Assembly: GCF_019891175.1 (NCBI RefSeq)
Contig: NZ_CP072600.1
Location: 6,362,062-6,426,061, forward strand
Direction of reading: 5' to 3'
Origin: Leptothermofonsia sichuanensis E412
GTDB taxonomy: Bacteria; Cyanobacteriota; Cyanobacteriia; Leptolyngbyales; Leptolyngbyaceae
DNA length: 64,000 bases
The position numbers were made by a program, and so were the translations under genes. The notes under the pieces were generated by a model. It had not been told where the DNA came from. It ran no database searches and saw only the letters and a program-made list of their open reading frames with translations. Shown piece after piece: positions 13,681 through 22,800 of this stretch; position 1 is the first letter of the stretch, and the number at the start of each line of letters is the position of its first letter.

Positions 13681-14184
13681 ATGGAAACTTACCTGTTGAA
13701 ACAGATACCAGCTCTTGAGATCACATCCGATCGCTTCAAACCCTATGGTCAGGTTATCGTTCCTTCAGAAGATGGCAAACCCTATGGACCCGATGATGCC
13801 CAACTTCACCTGCAAAATGGAGTTCCTCGCTTTTACATCATGCGGTTACGCAACCGTGGGCGCAGGTTTCACAAAATTACCCGACATCAACTTTGTACCC
13901 AATGTTTGGGGGCATTAGAGGGAAAAAACTGGTGGCTTGGGGTTGCTCCTCCTACCAGTGCCCCACAGCCTGATTGGGAAGTGATCGAGGTATTTAACAT
14001 ACCCGGCAACTGTTTCATCAAGCTCGAAATCGGCACCTGGCACGCTGGCCCCTATTTTGAACATTCCAGTGTTGATTTCTATAACCTTGAACTGAAAGAT
14101 ACCAATCTGGTTGATCACGATACGTGCAACTTGCTTGAACACTTTGGGGTCGAATTTGAGATTACTGTTGCAGGAGCAAATTAG
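13681..14184 (+). CDS. ureidoglycolate lyase-like (AllA-family) protein
   Basis: 167 residues of the AllA/ureidoglycolate lyase cupin-like fold. The N-terminal LKQIPALEITSDRFKPYGQV and the C-terminal LEIGTWHAGPYFEHSSVDFY match the family, including the conserved W-H-A-G block. The ATG at 13681 follows GGAGG by about 8 nt, so it is preferred over an upstream TTG in frame. AllA releases glyoxylate in purine breakdown. No other allantoin genes are nearby, so the substrate is open. Confidence 0.75.
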   Translation: METYLLKQIPALEITSDRFKPYGQVIVPSEDGKPYGPDDAQLHLQNGVPRFYIMRLRNRGRRFHKITRHQLCTQCLGALEGKNWWLGVAPPTSAPQPDWEVIEVFNIPGNCFIKLEIGTWHAGPYFEHSSVDFYNLELKDTNLVDHDTCNLLEHFGVEFEITVAGAN

Positions 14185-14537
14185 TGCTCACCCACTTGAA
14201 CTCTATGGTATTCAACATTCCACGTACCGATTACGCTCAAAGCAACTTCAACCATCTGATCAAGTGTCTGACGGTCAGTCACTCGTCCCGATAAGATGAC
14301 GACCGCACCCCGTTGAGTGACACTCAACTGCTCAAGATACTGAGGTAAAAAGTGCTGACGGAACCTCTGGATAACCCGCTTTGCCAGACCGCTGTGATCA
14401 TATTCTCCATTCAGGCCAATACGCTCTGGCGGAATCGTTTTGAAAAAATAGAGCGACGCAGTTGTGGAATCTAACCTGTCTCGCGAATAACCTGCCCCAC
14501 TCTGCTCCAACCCTGGAGAGCTAACTGATAGGCTCAT
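14181..14537 (-). CDS. hypothetical protein with BON-like region, 118 aa
   Basis: Convergent with the AllA-like gene, the stop regions overlapping by 4 bp. The C-terminal part LSVTQRGAVVILSGRVTDRQ followed by TLDQMVEVALSVIGTWNVEYHRVQV resembles a BON fold (beta strand, 'GxV' turn, helix, strand). The N-terminus is low complexity. Function unknown. Confidence 0.6.
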   Translation of the reverse strand: MSLSVSSPGLEQSGAGYSRDRLDSTTASLYFFKTIPPERIGLNGEYDHSGLAKRVIQRFRQHFLPQYLEQLSVTQRGAVVILSGRVTDRQTLDQMVEVALSVIGTWNVEYHRVQVGEH

Positions 14538-14782
14538 AGATGCACTATCCTTACAACGACAACTTAACGTAATGATGAAAAATGTGAAGTAAGTATAAAT
14601 TTATCTCCGTTAATTTATTAAGAACTGTTATGAAGAATACTGGATTATCAGATCATTTTCTAGTATCTGGGGTGAAAATCTGCCTGTTTCCTATCTGGCA
14701 GGGCTTCACAGTTCTGCAGGAACCCTACCTATAAAATCTTTAGATTTATTCAGCCACACCATCTTTCCGTTACTTTTCCCCT

Positions 14783-16222
14783 TTATCCTTCATCCTTTAG
14801 CTTTCCTCCTTCCCCCCTGGCTGACTTCCCTTCTCCTTGAAATCCGATGTACCAGAGGGTAGCAGCGGCTTCTGCCCGGGTAACAGGTTTTTTGGGTTGA
14901 AAGAGGGTGGTGTAGCCATAGGCGCGGCGAATGTTGGATAGATCGCCATTTTGATAATCTGCCAGGACTGCCCTCAAAGCTCTGGGGTCAATTTTGGCGG
15001 CATCCTGGAATCCCCAGGTTTGCTTGACAGTTTCAATATTGGCCGTGGGCAGCGCCTGACGGGTATCCACCGGCACTTTCCACAGCAGCATACTTTCACG
15101 AGTCAGCGGATCGTTGGGACGAAAGGTCGTAATGGTTGGATCGCCAGCAAGGGAACTGGGAATGATACCCGCTTCTGCTAACCCCTGAATCGCAGGAAAA
15201 TCAGGATCTGTGCGAGGGACATCCTTAAAGACTGGCTGCGCAGAAGTTTGTGCCAGACGAATTTGCTGGGTCGGGCGATCGCTGTACAGTCGATTGTTCG
15301 CCGCCATCAACCAGCGGGCATACTCTCGTCGGGTGATCGTTTTGTTTGGCTCAAACAGGGAACCTCCCTGAGATTGATTCTGCTTCTGCTGAGAAACAGC
15401 CTGAGAAAGGATTCCTAGCTTTGCCACATCCTCCACATACTGCCGGAGTTCGGCTGGAGTTTTGTTTAAGTCCGTAAATGGAATATCACCCGACACTGGC
15501 TGCGACTGAGCGGCACTGGAGTCCCCCGACGCCCCTAAAGCTGTAGTACCAGAAAAGGGAGAAAGGGTAGAAAGGTCGTTACCGAGTTTTGGAGAAGCGG
15601 GCCCTGCGGTGTTCCTGGGCTGAGAGGTATCCCGGCTATATTGAATGACCAGTTCCGTATTGGAAGCTTTTGCGCTGTCAGCAGTTCCTGCTCCAGAGCG
15701 AGAGACAGCAACTGGGCTGCCAGGCTGGACACTCACGGTGACATTCAGGTCATTCTGACGAGCCGTCACCGTTCCGGTTGCACGAGTGCTCTCAGGCTGA
15801 TTCAGAATTTGCCAGTTGTTTTTCTGAAAGGTTTCGCGATAGAAGGACAAAATGCGATCGCCCGCGTCCGAACTGTGCCATCGCGTTTCCACTTTTGGGG
15901 CATCCACTGAGGCCCCTTGAGCCGGAACTACAGCCTGTAGAACCGCCCCTGGATAGCGGGGAATCACTGTAGGGAAATCATCAGGCAGTTGAACAACTGT
16001 GGCCTGGCGGGCAGTCTGATTCCCATCGCCAGTCGTTGTAGAAAGCTGTGACTGAGCTTCTGTCAATTTAGGGTCAGCCGCAAATGATCTTTCCAGGGCT
16101 TTCCCTAAAGAACTATTGGAGCACCCAGCCAGCAGTGTGCAGGTGACAAGGATGAACAGAACAAGCGATCGATGATGACTTAACACAACAAAGCAGGGAT
16201 TGGAGCGATAGACCAATCCCAC
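14783..16222 (-). CDS. lipoprotein with S-layer homology (SLH) domains
   Basis: The N-terminal hydrophobic segment ends in LLAGC, a lipobox, so a membrane-anchored lipoprotein is predicted. The central region is Ser/Thr/Gln-rich. The C-terminal half contains SLH-type repeats (ITRREYARWLMAANNRLY, FKDVP.TDPDFPAIQGLAEA, VTRAEAAATLWYIGF). SLH domains bind secondary cell-wall polymers in the periplasm. The last 14 residues are low complexity and probably unimportant. Confidence 0.83.
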   Translation of the reverse strand: MGLVYRSNPCFVVLSHHRSLVLFILVTCTLLAGCSNSSLGKALERSFAADPKLTEAQSQLSTTTGDGNQTARQATVVQLPDDFPTVIPRYPGAVLQAVVPAQGASVDAPKVETRWHSSDAGDRILSFYRETFQKNNWQILNQPESTRATGTVTARQNDLNVTVSVQPGSPVAVSRSGAGTADSAKASNTELVIQYSRDTSQPRNTAGPASPKLGNDLSTLSPFSGTTALGASGDSSAAQSQPVSGDIPFTDLNKTPAELRQYVEDVAKLGILSQAVSQQKQNQSQGGSLFEPNKTITRREYARWLMAANNRLYSDRPTQQIRLAQTSAQPVFKDVPRTDPDFPAIQGLAEAGIIPSSLAGDPTITTFRPNDPLTRESMLLWKVPVDTRQALPTANIETVKQTWGFQDAAKIDPRALRAVLADYQNGDLSNIRRAYGYTTLFQPKKPVTRAEAAATLWYIGFQGEGKSARGEGGKLKDEG

Positions 16223-16266
16223 ACTAGCGCAGAACTTTTATCCACGACCGGGCTGATTTGAGCATT

Positions 16267-17148
16267 TCAGACTCGTGTGGGGGAATGACGACCAGCCAGT
16301 TTCGAGATTTCTGGTAAGGTGGGGAGTTCTGCCAATTTTTCTGGCAAGGCAACAAATGGAGAGGTATACCGTCCCCGCATCTGTTTAAATAAAAGCCACA
16401 GAAAGGGTAAATCTTCCAGCAGATAACGTTTCCAGAGGCGCTTCGGATCCTGAGTGATTCTGAACAACCATTCGATGCCCAGATTACTTACCCATCTGGG
16501 TGCTCGTTGAACTGTGCCAGCTTCAAAGTCGATGGTGGCTCCTATCGCCAGGAAAATCTTGACATTCGTGAGCTGGTCTTTATACTTAAAAATCCATTTT
16601 TCCTGCTTAGGAGCGCCCACTCCAATTGCCAGGACGGTTGCCCCGGATCGATTAATCATGTCAACGATTTCTAGACATTCTTCTTCATTGCGCTCAAACC
16701 CATAGGAGGGAGAATAGGAGTCAACCACAATTTCTCGGCCGGTTCTGCGATTGATTCGCAGTCTAGCCTGATCAGCAACTCCAGGAGCCGCTCCCAGAAG
16801 AAAGATAGAAATATCATTATTGGTCTTGTGAAAATTGCAGAACGCGGGAAAAAAGTCTGATCCTGAAATTTTCTCCCTTAATGGGGTACCCAAAATCCGG
16901 GCCGCATACATCAGGACCTGGCTGTCACAGACTCTGTAGTCGGCGAGCTGGTAAATCTTGAAGAACTCCCTATCGTGCTGCAACTTCATCAAGTGATCAA
17001 CATTGGGGGTCAGAACAACTCCGCTCTCAAGCTGTTCTAACAACTCCTGCATAGTCAGATTATCAATTAGTACATTGAGGATACTAACTTTATCGCCTGT
17101 AGTTGACTTCTTTTTAAGAAGAGGTAAACGCGGAAATTTCTCAGCCAT
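16267..17148 (-). CDS. WecG/TagA/CpsF family glycosyltransferase (GT26)
   Basis: 293 residues. Motifs are TPNVDHLMKL, the YRVCDSQVLMYAARILG..L.EKISGSD block, LLGAAPGVA, VLAIGVGAPKQEKWI and GATIDFEAGTVQRAPRWVSN. These enzymes transfer ManNAc or ManNAcA from UDP to a lipid-linked sugar in cell-surface polymer synthesis at the inner face of the membrane. No other polysaccharide genes are adjacent, so the polymer is unknown. Confidence 0.92.
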   Translation of the reverse strand: MAEKFPRLPLLKKKSTTGDKVSILNVLIDNLTMQELLEQLESGVVLTPNVDHLMKLQHDREFFKIYQLADYRVCDSQVLMYAARILGTPLREKISGSDFFPAFCNFHKTNNDISIFLLGAAPGVADQARLRINRRTGREIVVDSYSPSYGFERNEEECLEIVDMINRSGATVLAIGVGAPKQEKWIFKYKDQLTNVKIFLAIGATIDFEAGTVQRAPRWVSNLGIEWLFRITQDPKRLWKRYLLEDLPFLWLLFKQMRGRYTSPFVALPEKLAELPTLPEISKLAGRHSPTRV

Positions 17149-18029
17149 TAGTCCTCAGTCAATGAGTTGGTGACAATTTAAACATGATGAATCTCGATGA
17201 ACTCTGTATACCTATCCTTACGGGGGGATACAGGGGAGCCTAATAGATAACAGAATTGTGAACCAAAAAGTATAACCGATGCCAGTCAAGCCTTAAGAGG
17301 TTGTTTGAAAAGGGAAGGACGGTTAAAACCGTCACTACAAACCCGAAGTTTTAGGGGGTATGCATCAGGATTTTTCAGCTTGTAGTGATGACTTTAGTCA
17401 TCGGAATGACTGAACATCAGACTTTGCAAACATCCTTTGAATAAGGGTTACTGGCAAAAGGACATCGTAGAGCATAAACAAAGCTAGGACTAATATAAGG
17501 TTTGGAAAGCAAAGGCGTAAGATATCCTGACGTTCACTTCATGGAAAAATCATGGGATGTCCAAAAGGATGAATAAATTGCATATCAGGGTGAAGAAATG
17601 AATAAGCAGGAAAAGCCCCATCGATAACCTCTTCTTTCCTGAGAGAATACCCTAAAGGGGTTGTTGCCTTTAAACAAAAGTTCAGATTTTCCTCGATTCT
17701 CTTACCCTCTGGAACTTTAAATCATTGGTGAAAAGGAGTCTGGAAGGTTGCCTGTGCCGTTTGGAACAGGAGGGAGGGAGAAAACCCTAAAGGCATTAAT
17801 CTCCGACCATCTGTGCTCAAAAATCACTGAAGCTCAGACAGTTTTTCTTTGAATTCTTGTAAAAAATTCAGCAACAATTCATCGGTAGAGAAACCATTCA
17901 TTGGTAGCAAAACCATGCCCAATATTCTTTATTAATGGTAAATGTTGATAACGGGTTTCGCTATTTTTCTCTGGTTTGCTATGTAGCAATCCTGAATCAG
18001 TTGTGAGAGTGAGAGGCTTTACAGGAGCG
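17149..18029. other. long intergenic region with hairpins, no gene seen
   Basis: About 880 bp with no convincing ORF. Two hairpins with mirrored flanks occur near 17322-17412: GACGG-TTAAAA-CCGTC-ACTACAA and TTGTAGT-GATGACTTTAGTCATC. The rest looks like unconstrained or decayed DNA. Confidence 0.5.
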
Positions 18030-19325
18030 CTATAGCTGCCGATTCCACGCTTGAGCAGCATCGTTCATTGCCTGATCTATGGTTTTTTGTCCCAGCATGG
18101 CGGCTTGTAAATTGTCATAAACTACTTTTTGAAGCCGCTTGACGTTTTTCATGGCTGGAATTAAGACTTCTGCACTCTGCATCTGTTGAGCACTCACGAC
18201 CCTGGCTTTGTCCACTGGAGTAGCATTAGCAGGTTCGCTGGTGAAATAAGGATCTTGTAGCGCTTTGACCGTTGAGGGCAAGACATTAGCGGCTTTAGCA
18301 AAGGCGAGTTGGTTGGCATCATTGGTCACAAACAGCGCAAACTTGAGGGCGGCATCGGGAACGTCTGTATCTTTTGGAATAACCAGATTCATGACGGCTA
18401 CATTCTTTTTCCCGGTTTCGCCAGTTACCTGGGGTGCAGTTGCGGAAGCCTGGGCGATCGTAGGGGCATTTTGGGCGATCGTGTTTAGAAATTCAGCCCC
18501 TGACGCCAGAATGGCCGTATCACCCCGCTGGTAAAGGTCGATGGCGTAGCGATGCCCCTCTGTCAGGGTTTCTTTGGGCATCAGGTTGCTAGTATATAAA
18601 TCGACCCAGTATTGAAATGCGGCTTTCCCCTGGGGGGTATTGAAGGCAGCTTTGCCTTCTCCATCGACCAGTTGCACTCCCATCTGGACAAAAGATTCCA
18701 GCACTTCAGCGGAGTCTTCTGGCACCACGGTTGTGAAAAAGGCGTATTTTCCGGTTTTTTCCTTTAATTGTTTGGCGACCTGAGCCAGTTCAGCAAAGGT
18801 TGCCGGCGGAGTACTGATACCTGCTTGCTTAAAGAGTTCTGTGTTGTAAATGGCAATACGGGTTGTTAAATACCAGGGGATGCCAAAACTTTTGCCGTTG
18901 AGAGTGCTGGCTTTCCAGATATTCGGCAGGTATTGTTGCCGGGTTTCTGCTGATATTTTGTCGTCCAGGTCTAACCAGGCGTTGCGCTGGGCTAACTGGG
19001 ACGCAAAGTTGGGATTGAGGTTTACCACATCTGGGGCAGTTTTAGCAGAAACAGCCGTCAGAATCTTGCGCTCCATATCTGCCCAGGGTACATCTACCCA
19101 GCGAATTTTGAGCGAGGGATTTTGTTGCTCAAATGTGGCGATGAGTTGGTTAAAGTAATCGGTGAACTGGGGCTGAAGTTGCATTGTCCAAAATTCAACT
19201 TCCTGAGTGCCTGATTGCTGCTGCCCTCTATCCGTAGAGGGTGAGCTACAGCTAACCACCCAACTCAGCATTAAACCAAATAGGGCAACCAATCCCAGTT
19301 GTTTCCAGACACTTTTCCAACTCAT
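18030..19325 (-). CDS. ABC transporter sugar-binding lipoprotein
   Basis: 431 residues. The signal sequence ends LSWVVSC, a lipobox. The body is a family 1 extracellular solute-binding protein (EVEFWTMQLQP, LIATFEQQNPSLKIRWVDVP, APDVVNLNPNFASQLA, GIPWYLTTRIAIYNTELFKQ), similar to proteins binding sugars or glycerol-phosphate-type solutes. The permease and ATPase genes are not in this window, so the substrate cannot be assigned. Confidence 0.88.
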   Translation of the reverse strand: MSWKSVWKQLGLVALFGLMLSWVVSCSSPSTDRGQQQSGTQEVEFWTMQLQPQFTDYFNQLIATFEQQNPSLKIRWVDVPWADMERKILTAVSAKTAPDVVNLNPNFASQLAQRNAWLDLDDKISAETRQQYLPNIWKASTLNGKSFGIPWYLTTRIAIYNTELFKQAGISTPPATFAELAQVAKQLKEKTGKYAFFTTVVPEDSAEVLESFVQMGVQLVDGEGKAAFNTPQGKAAFQYWVDLYTSNLMPKETLTEGHRYAIDLYQRGDTAILASGAEFLNTIAQNAPTIAQASATAPQVTGETGKKNVAVMNLVIPKDTDVPDAALKFALFVTNDANQLAFAKAANVLPSTVKALQDPYFTSEPANATPVDKARVVSAQQMQSAEVLIPAMKNVKRLQKVVYDNLQAAMLGQKTIDQAMNDAAQAWNRQL

Positions 19326-19851
19326 TTCGCCACACTTTCCTGTTCACAGATCAATCTCTATCCTATGCCGAGTGGTCGATTCTTGTGGGAAACAGGGGAG
19401 GGGGAAGGAGTTGCTGGTTGCTGGTTGTTGGTTGTTAGTTCTTAGAGAAGAATGAGAGGGAAAAGGAGAAAAGGGGAACCGTGGGGGGTGGCGGTATGGG
19501 TCAGGTACTTCTCTACCGACGAGGGATTTGTATCACCCTTCCGCACAAAGACAACGAACGGCATCGGGCATTTCTAAATCTGGGGATGAAAAGGGTGCGG
19601 GATGAATTGAAACTTCGTTTCAATTCATCCCGCTTTTCAGCAACGCCAACGGCATCGAGGTCGGTTTGGTAGTCTTTAATACTGTGAGCGTAACCGGATT
19701 GAGTGCTGTTTCAAACGCCTGTAACCGTTTCGTTGGATTGCAACTCGTTATAAGCAGAAGGCTGAAAACTATCTAGCCATGCGGACTATAGCCTCTATCA
19801 TCATAGGGCTGTAGGTTTAAAACACGACCTAGATTTTACCCTTCCCCTTTC
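19326..19851. other. intergenic with perfect hairpin and GGTTGTT-type tandem
   Basis: About 525 bp. It contains GTTGCTGGTTGCTGGTTGTT-like tandem runs (19408-19440) and a 17-bp perfect hairpin at 19597-19633. No gene. Confidence 0.5.
19597..19633. repeat. 17-bp perfect hairpin (GGATGAATTGAA family)
   Basis: GCGGGATGAATTGAAAC, loop TTC, then the exact complement. A related hairpin lies near 41570-41602, both followed by a GCT(T/A)TTCAG-type tail. It is not followed by a T-run, so a simple terminator is less likely. Confidence 0.65.
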
Positions 19852-22800
19852 CTAAAACCTCGTCTCATATTCAATAATGGCCCGACTATCCCCAGAAAAG
19901 TCAGTTGAAGTTCTCAGCAGGATTTCATTGTTCAGGCGGTAGCGCAGGTTAAACTGAGCGGGTGCATCAGATGTGAGAATTTTCAGGACGCTGAAGGATA
20001 GGGCGCGGGTAATGTCAATCCCTGCTTCCATGGCCAGATCTAAATTAGACTCTCGACGGGAATCGCGACTGTCCTGAGTTGGGGTAATCGTGGGGAACAG
20101 GCGAAAGTCACTCAACCCCAATGCATTGCCAATGAAACCCTGGACATTGGTTAAGAGGGCAGAACCAGCGATATTTGCCAGCCCCAATGCACCATTGCCC
20201 TGCCCCAACGTAGAGACGAAGCCTCCGCCAATCAAGCTAACAATTTCAGATTCGGTGCGAGCAGGGCTACTGGTCAATTCCAGATTTTGATCGAGTTCAC
20301 TGGCCGGTCCGATGACCCGCGCCTGGACTCGGACACTTTGAACACTGCCATAGCGCTGAAATCGGGGAGCATCTATCACTTCGTTAGAGAGGGTGGATGT
20401 GGGCAGACGGCTGCCTACTACTTCGGGCACCAAAGCAATCAAACGAATGTCCAGATTGGGGTTCAGTCCTTGCTGGGGAAGAAATTCAGCGGTTTGAGGA
20501 TAGCCCCGTGCCAGGGTGAATTGAGTGGTAAACAGGTTAACCTGCCCTGCCGTCAGGTTAATCACACCGCTGGGGCGAATCTCGCTCAGAGAACCATTAA
20601 TGGTGAGTTCACCAGAGGCAACAAAGTTCAGAATCGGGGCGCTGGTGATCCGGAGGTTTCTGCCCAACTCCAACTTTAAGTTGTTGAACTCTATATTGGA
20701 TGCTGAGGCGGTTTCAAAATCACGCTTTTCGGTTTCGCTGGCATTCTTGGCTTGCTCTGCCAGCAACACCTGGCCATTACTGAGCTGAATTGCTCCCCCA
20801 AGTAACGGATTCAGGGCAGTCCCCATAATATCCACACTGCCATCTACAGCACCCTGGTACAGCCCTTTCAGATTGAGCCGAATGTTCTCAAGTTTGACTG
20901 CGACTACTTTGCCTGCGTCTGGATCCTCCGGCAGGAAGGGAGTTGCCAGGGGCAAGGTGCCTGCTGCTGTAATTTGCCCTTTGCTAAATCGCCCAACAAT
21001 GGCTTCAGTGATGTTGAGGCGATCGCGGTTGAAGGCGATCGTGCCATTCACGTCTGTAATAGGTTCAGGGAGTGCTCTGGCTTTAAGCGTAGCCCCTGCT
21101 AACTGGATGGTGCCCTGAGCGTCAGGCTGTTCCAGGGTACCTCTTACCTTCAATATCACGGAGCCTTGACCATCCACCCACTCAACCTGATTATTGAGGG
21201 CATTTAGAACTGCCAGTCCTTCATTTTTAACATTAATATCCAGGCTGATCTGGTTGCTGTCAGGGGTCACTGCCCCTGCATAGGGGAGGGGAAAGGGAAG
21301 GCTGCCAATAATACTGATGGGTTCAGGTTCTGCAATGACAATCCGACTGCCAAAGTTTAAACGGGCATTAGCGTACTGGAAATTGCCCCGCCCTTCCCTG
21401 ACCGCTGTACCATTGAGGCTGCCGTTAGTCAGGCTAATTTCGCCGATCGCCTGGGGATTGTTCCAGGTGCCTGCCAGGGTGGCCGTGGCGTTCAAAGTTC
21501 CTTCAATCGGCAATGGAGTGTTAACCAGGGGTTGCAGACTCTCCACGGAAATGTTTTCCATCCGAAACTGTCCCGATGGCTCTTGACCACCAAGCTGCCC
21601 GGAAAAGCTGACAAAGGACTGGTCGGACTGAAACCGCAGGGGCAGCAAGGTCAGGACACCATTTTCAAAACTCCCAACCGCGACCACCTCTTTGGCAGAA
21701 TAAGGTCCCCATTTCCACGCCTGCCCGCGCAAATTAAAGTTGGCATTCAACCCAGCCTTTAAGGAACCAGACACATTCAACTCTCCGTCCAGGCTGCCAA
21801 CCAATTCCCGCAGTTCAGGAATGGGGGCTTCGGCTCGCTGCTCTGTTGTTAATTGCAGGAGTGTTTTCACTTCTGAGAGGCGACGAAGTTGAGTCTGGAT
21901 AGAAGCTTCAGCCAGTTCAACCGGGACAGTATTCAAGTCATCTCCTGTACCAAAAACGGGTGGCTGGATTCCCCTTGCCAGATCTTGCAGATCAAAGATT
22001 TGTAGCAACTTGAGTACATCCTGGAGATTCCCCTGAGCGATCCTGACCTGACCTTTAATAGTGGGGTCATCCCCTTGCAAAACGGCTGTACCATCTATCT
22101 GGAAAGTGGTGCCGTCCCGGCGTAGTTTTGCCCCAGAGAGGGTCGCCGCCCCATCGACAATATGAATTCGCCCATCAAACCGATCGGCCCGGTAGGTGCC
22201 AAAGGTGGGGTTGACGATTGCCACCTGCCCCGCGGCACTCAATTTCCTTAAATCCACCGCCAGGTTGCCACTCAAATCCCCGGAAAATGGGAACAGGGTA
22301 GCCACCCCTGGAGATGCCAGCATTCCTACGGGAAAATCTGTTGCTTCAACCAGCAGCAAGCCACCCTGGGTGCGCCCCTTTGCCACAGCTTTCTCCCGCT
22401 GGATAGTGAATGCCAGCAATTGATAATCGGCTCCCAGGGTAGCTGACAGGCGATCGCGCACTCCTGACACATTCAAATTCACTCCATTCGCAACCCGCAA
22501 ATTACCCTGCATCAGGGGTTCAAAGGCATACCCATTCAGGACAAACTGTTTCAGGGCCACGCCTCCAGAAACATTCGGGTTCACCGGAGTTCCTGTCACC
22601 CGCCCATTAAAATCTACCCGTCCAGAATAGTCCACCCCCCCTGGTAGCGGCAGTGACAACGCCTGCAAGCTGTAATCTGTTGTTTGCACAGTCAGATCCA
22701 GTCCCGTAATTTCTGGGGCACCCTGACCTTCCAGGCGGGCAAACACAGCTCCGTTGGCGCTAAATCCAGGAGCAGTTGCCTGCTGCACCACCACTTTTTG

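Noticed and set aside
19207..19455. Plus-strand frame of 82 codons beside the sugar-binding gene
   Set aside because: Antisense to the start of that gene and ends in a low-complexity tandem.
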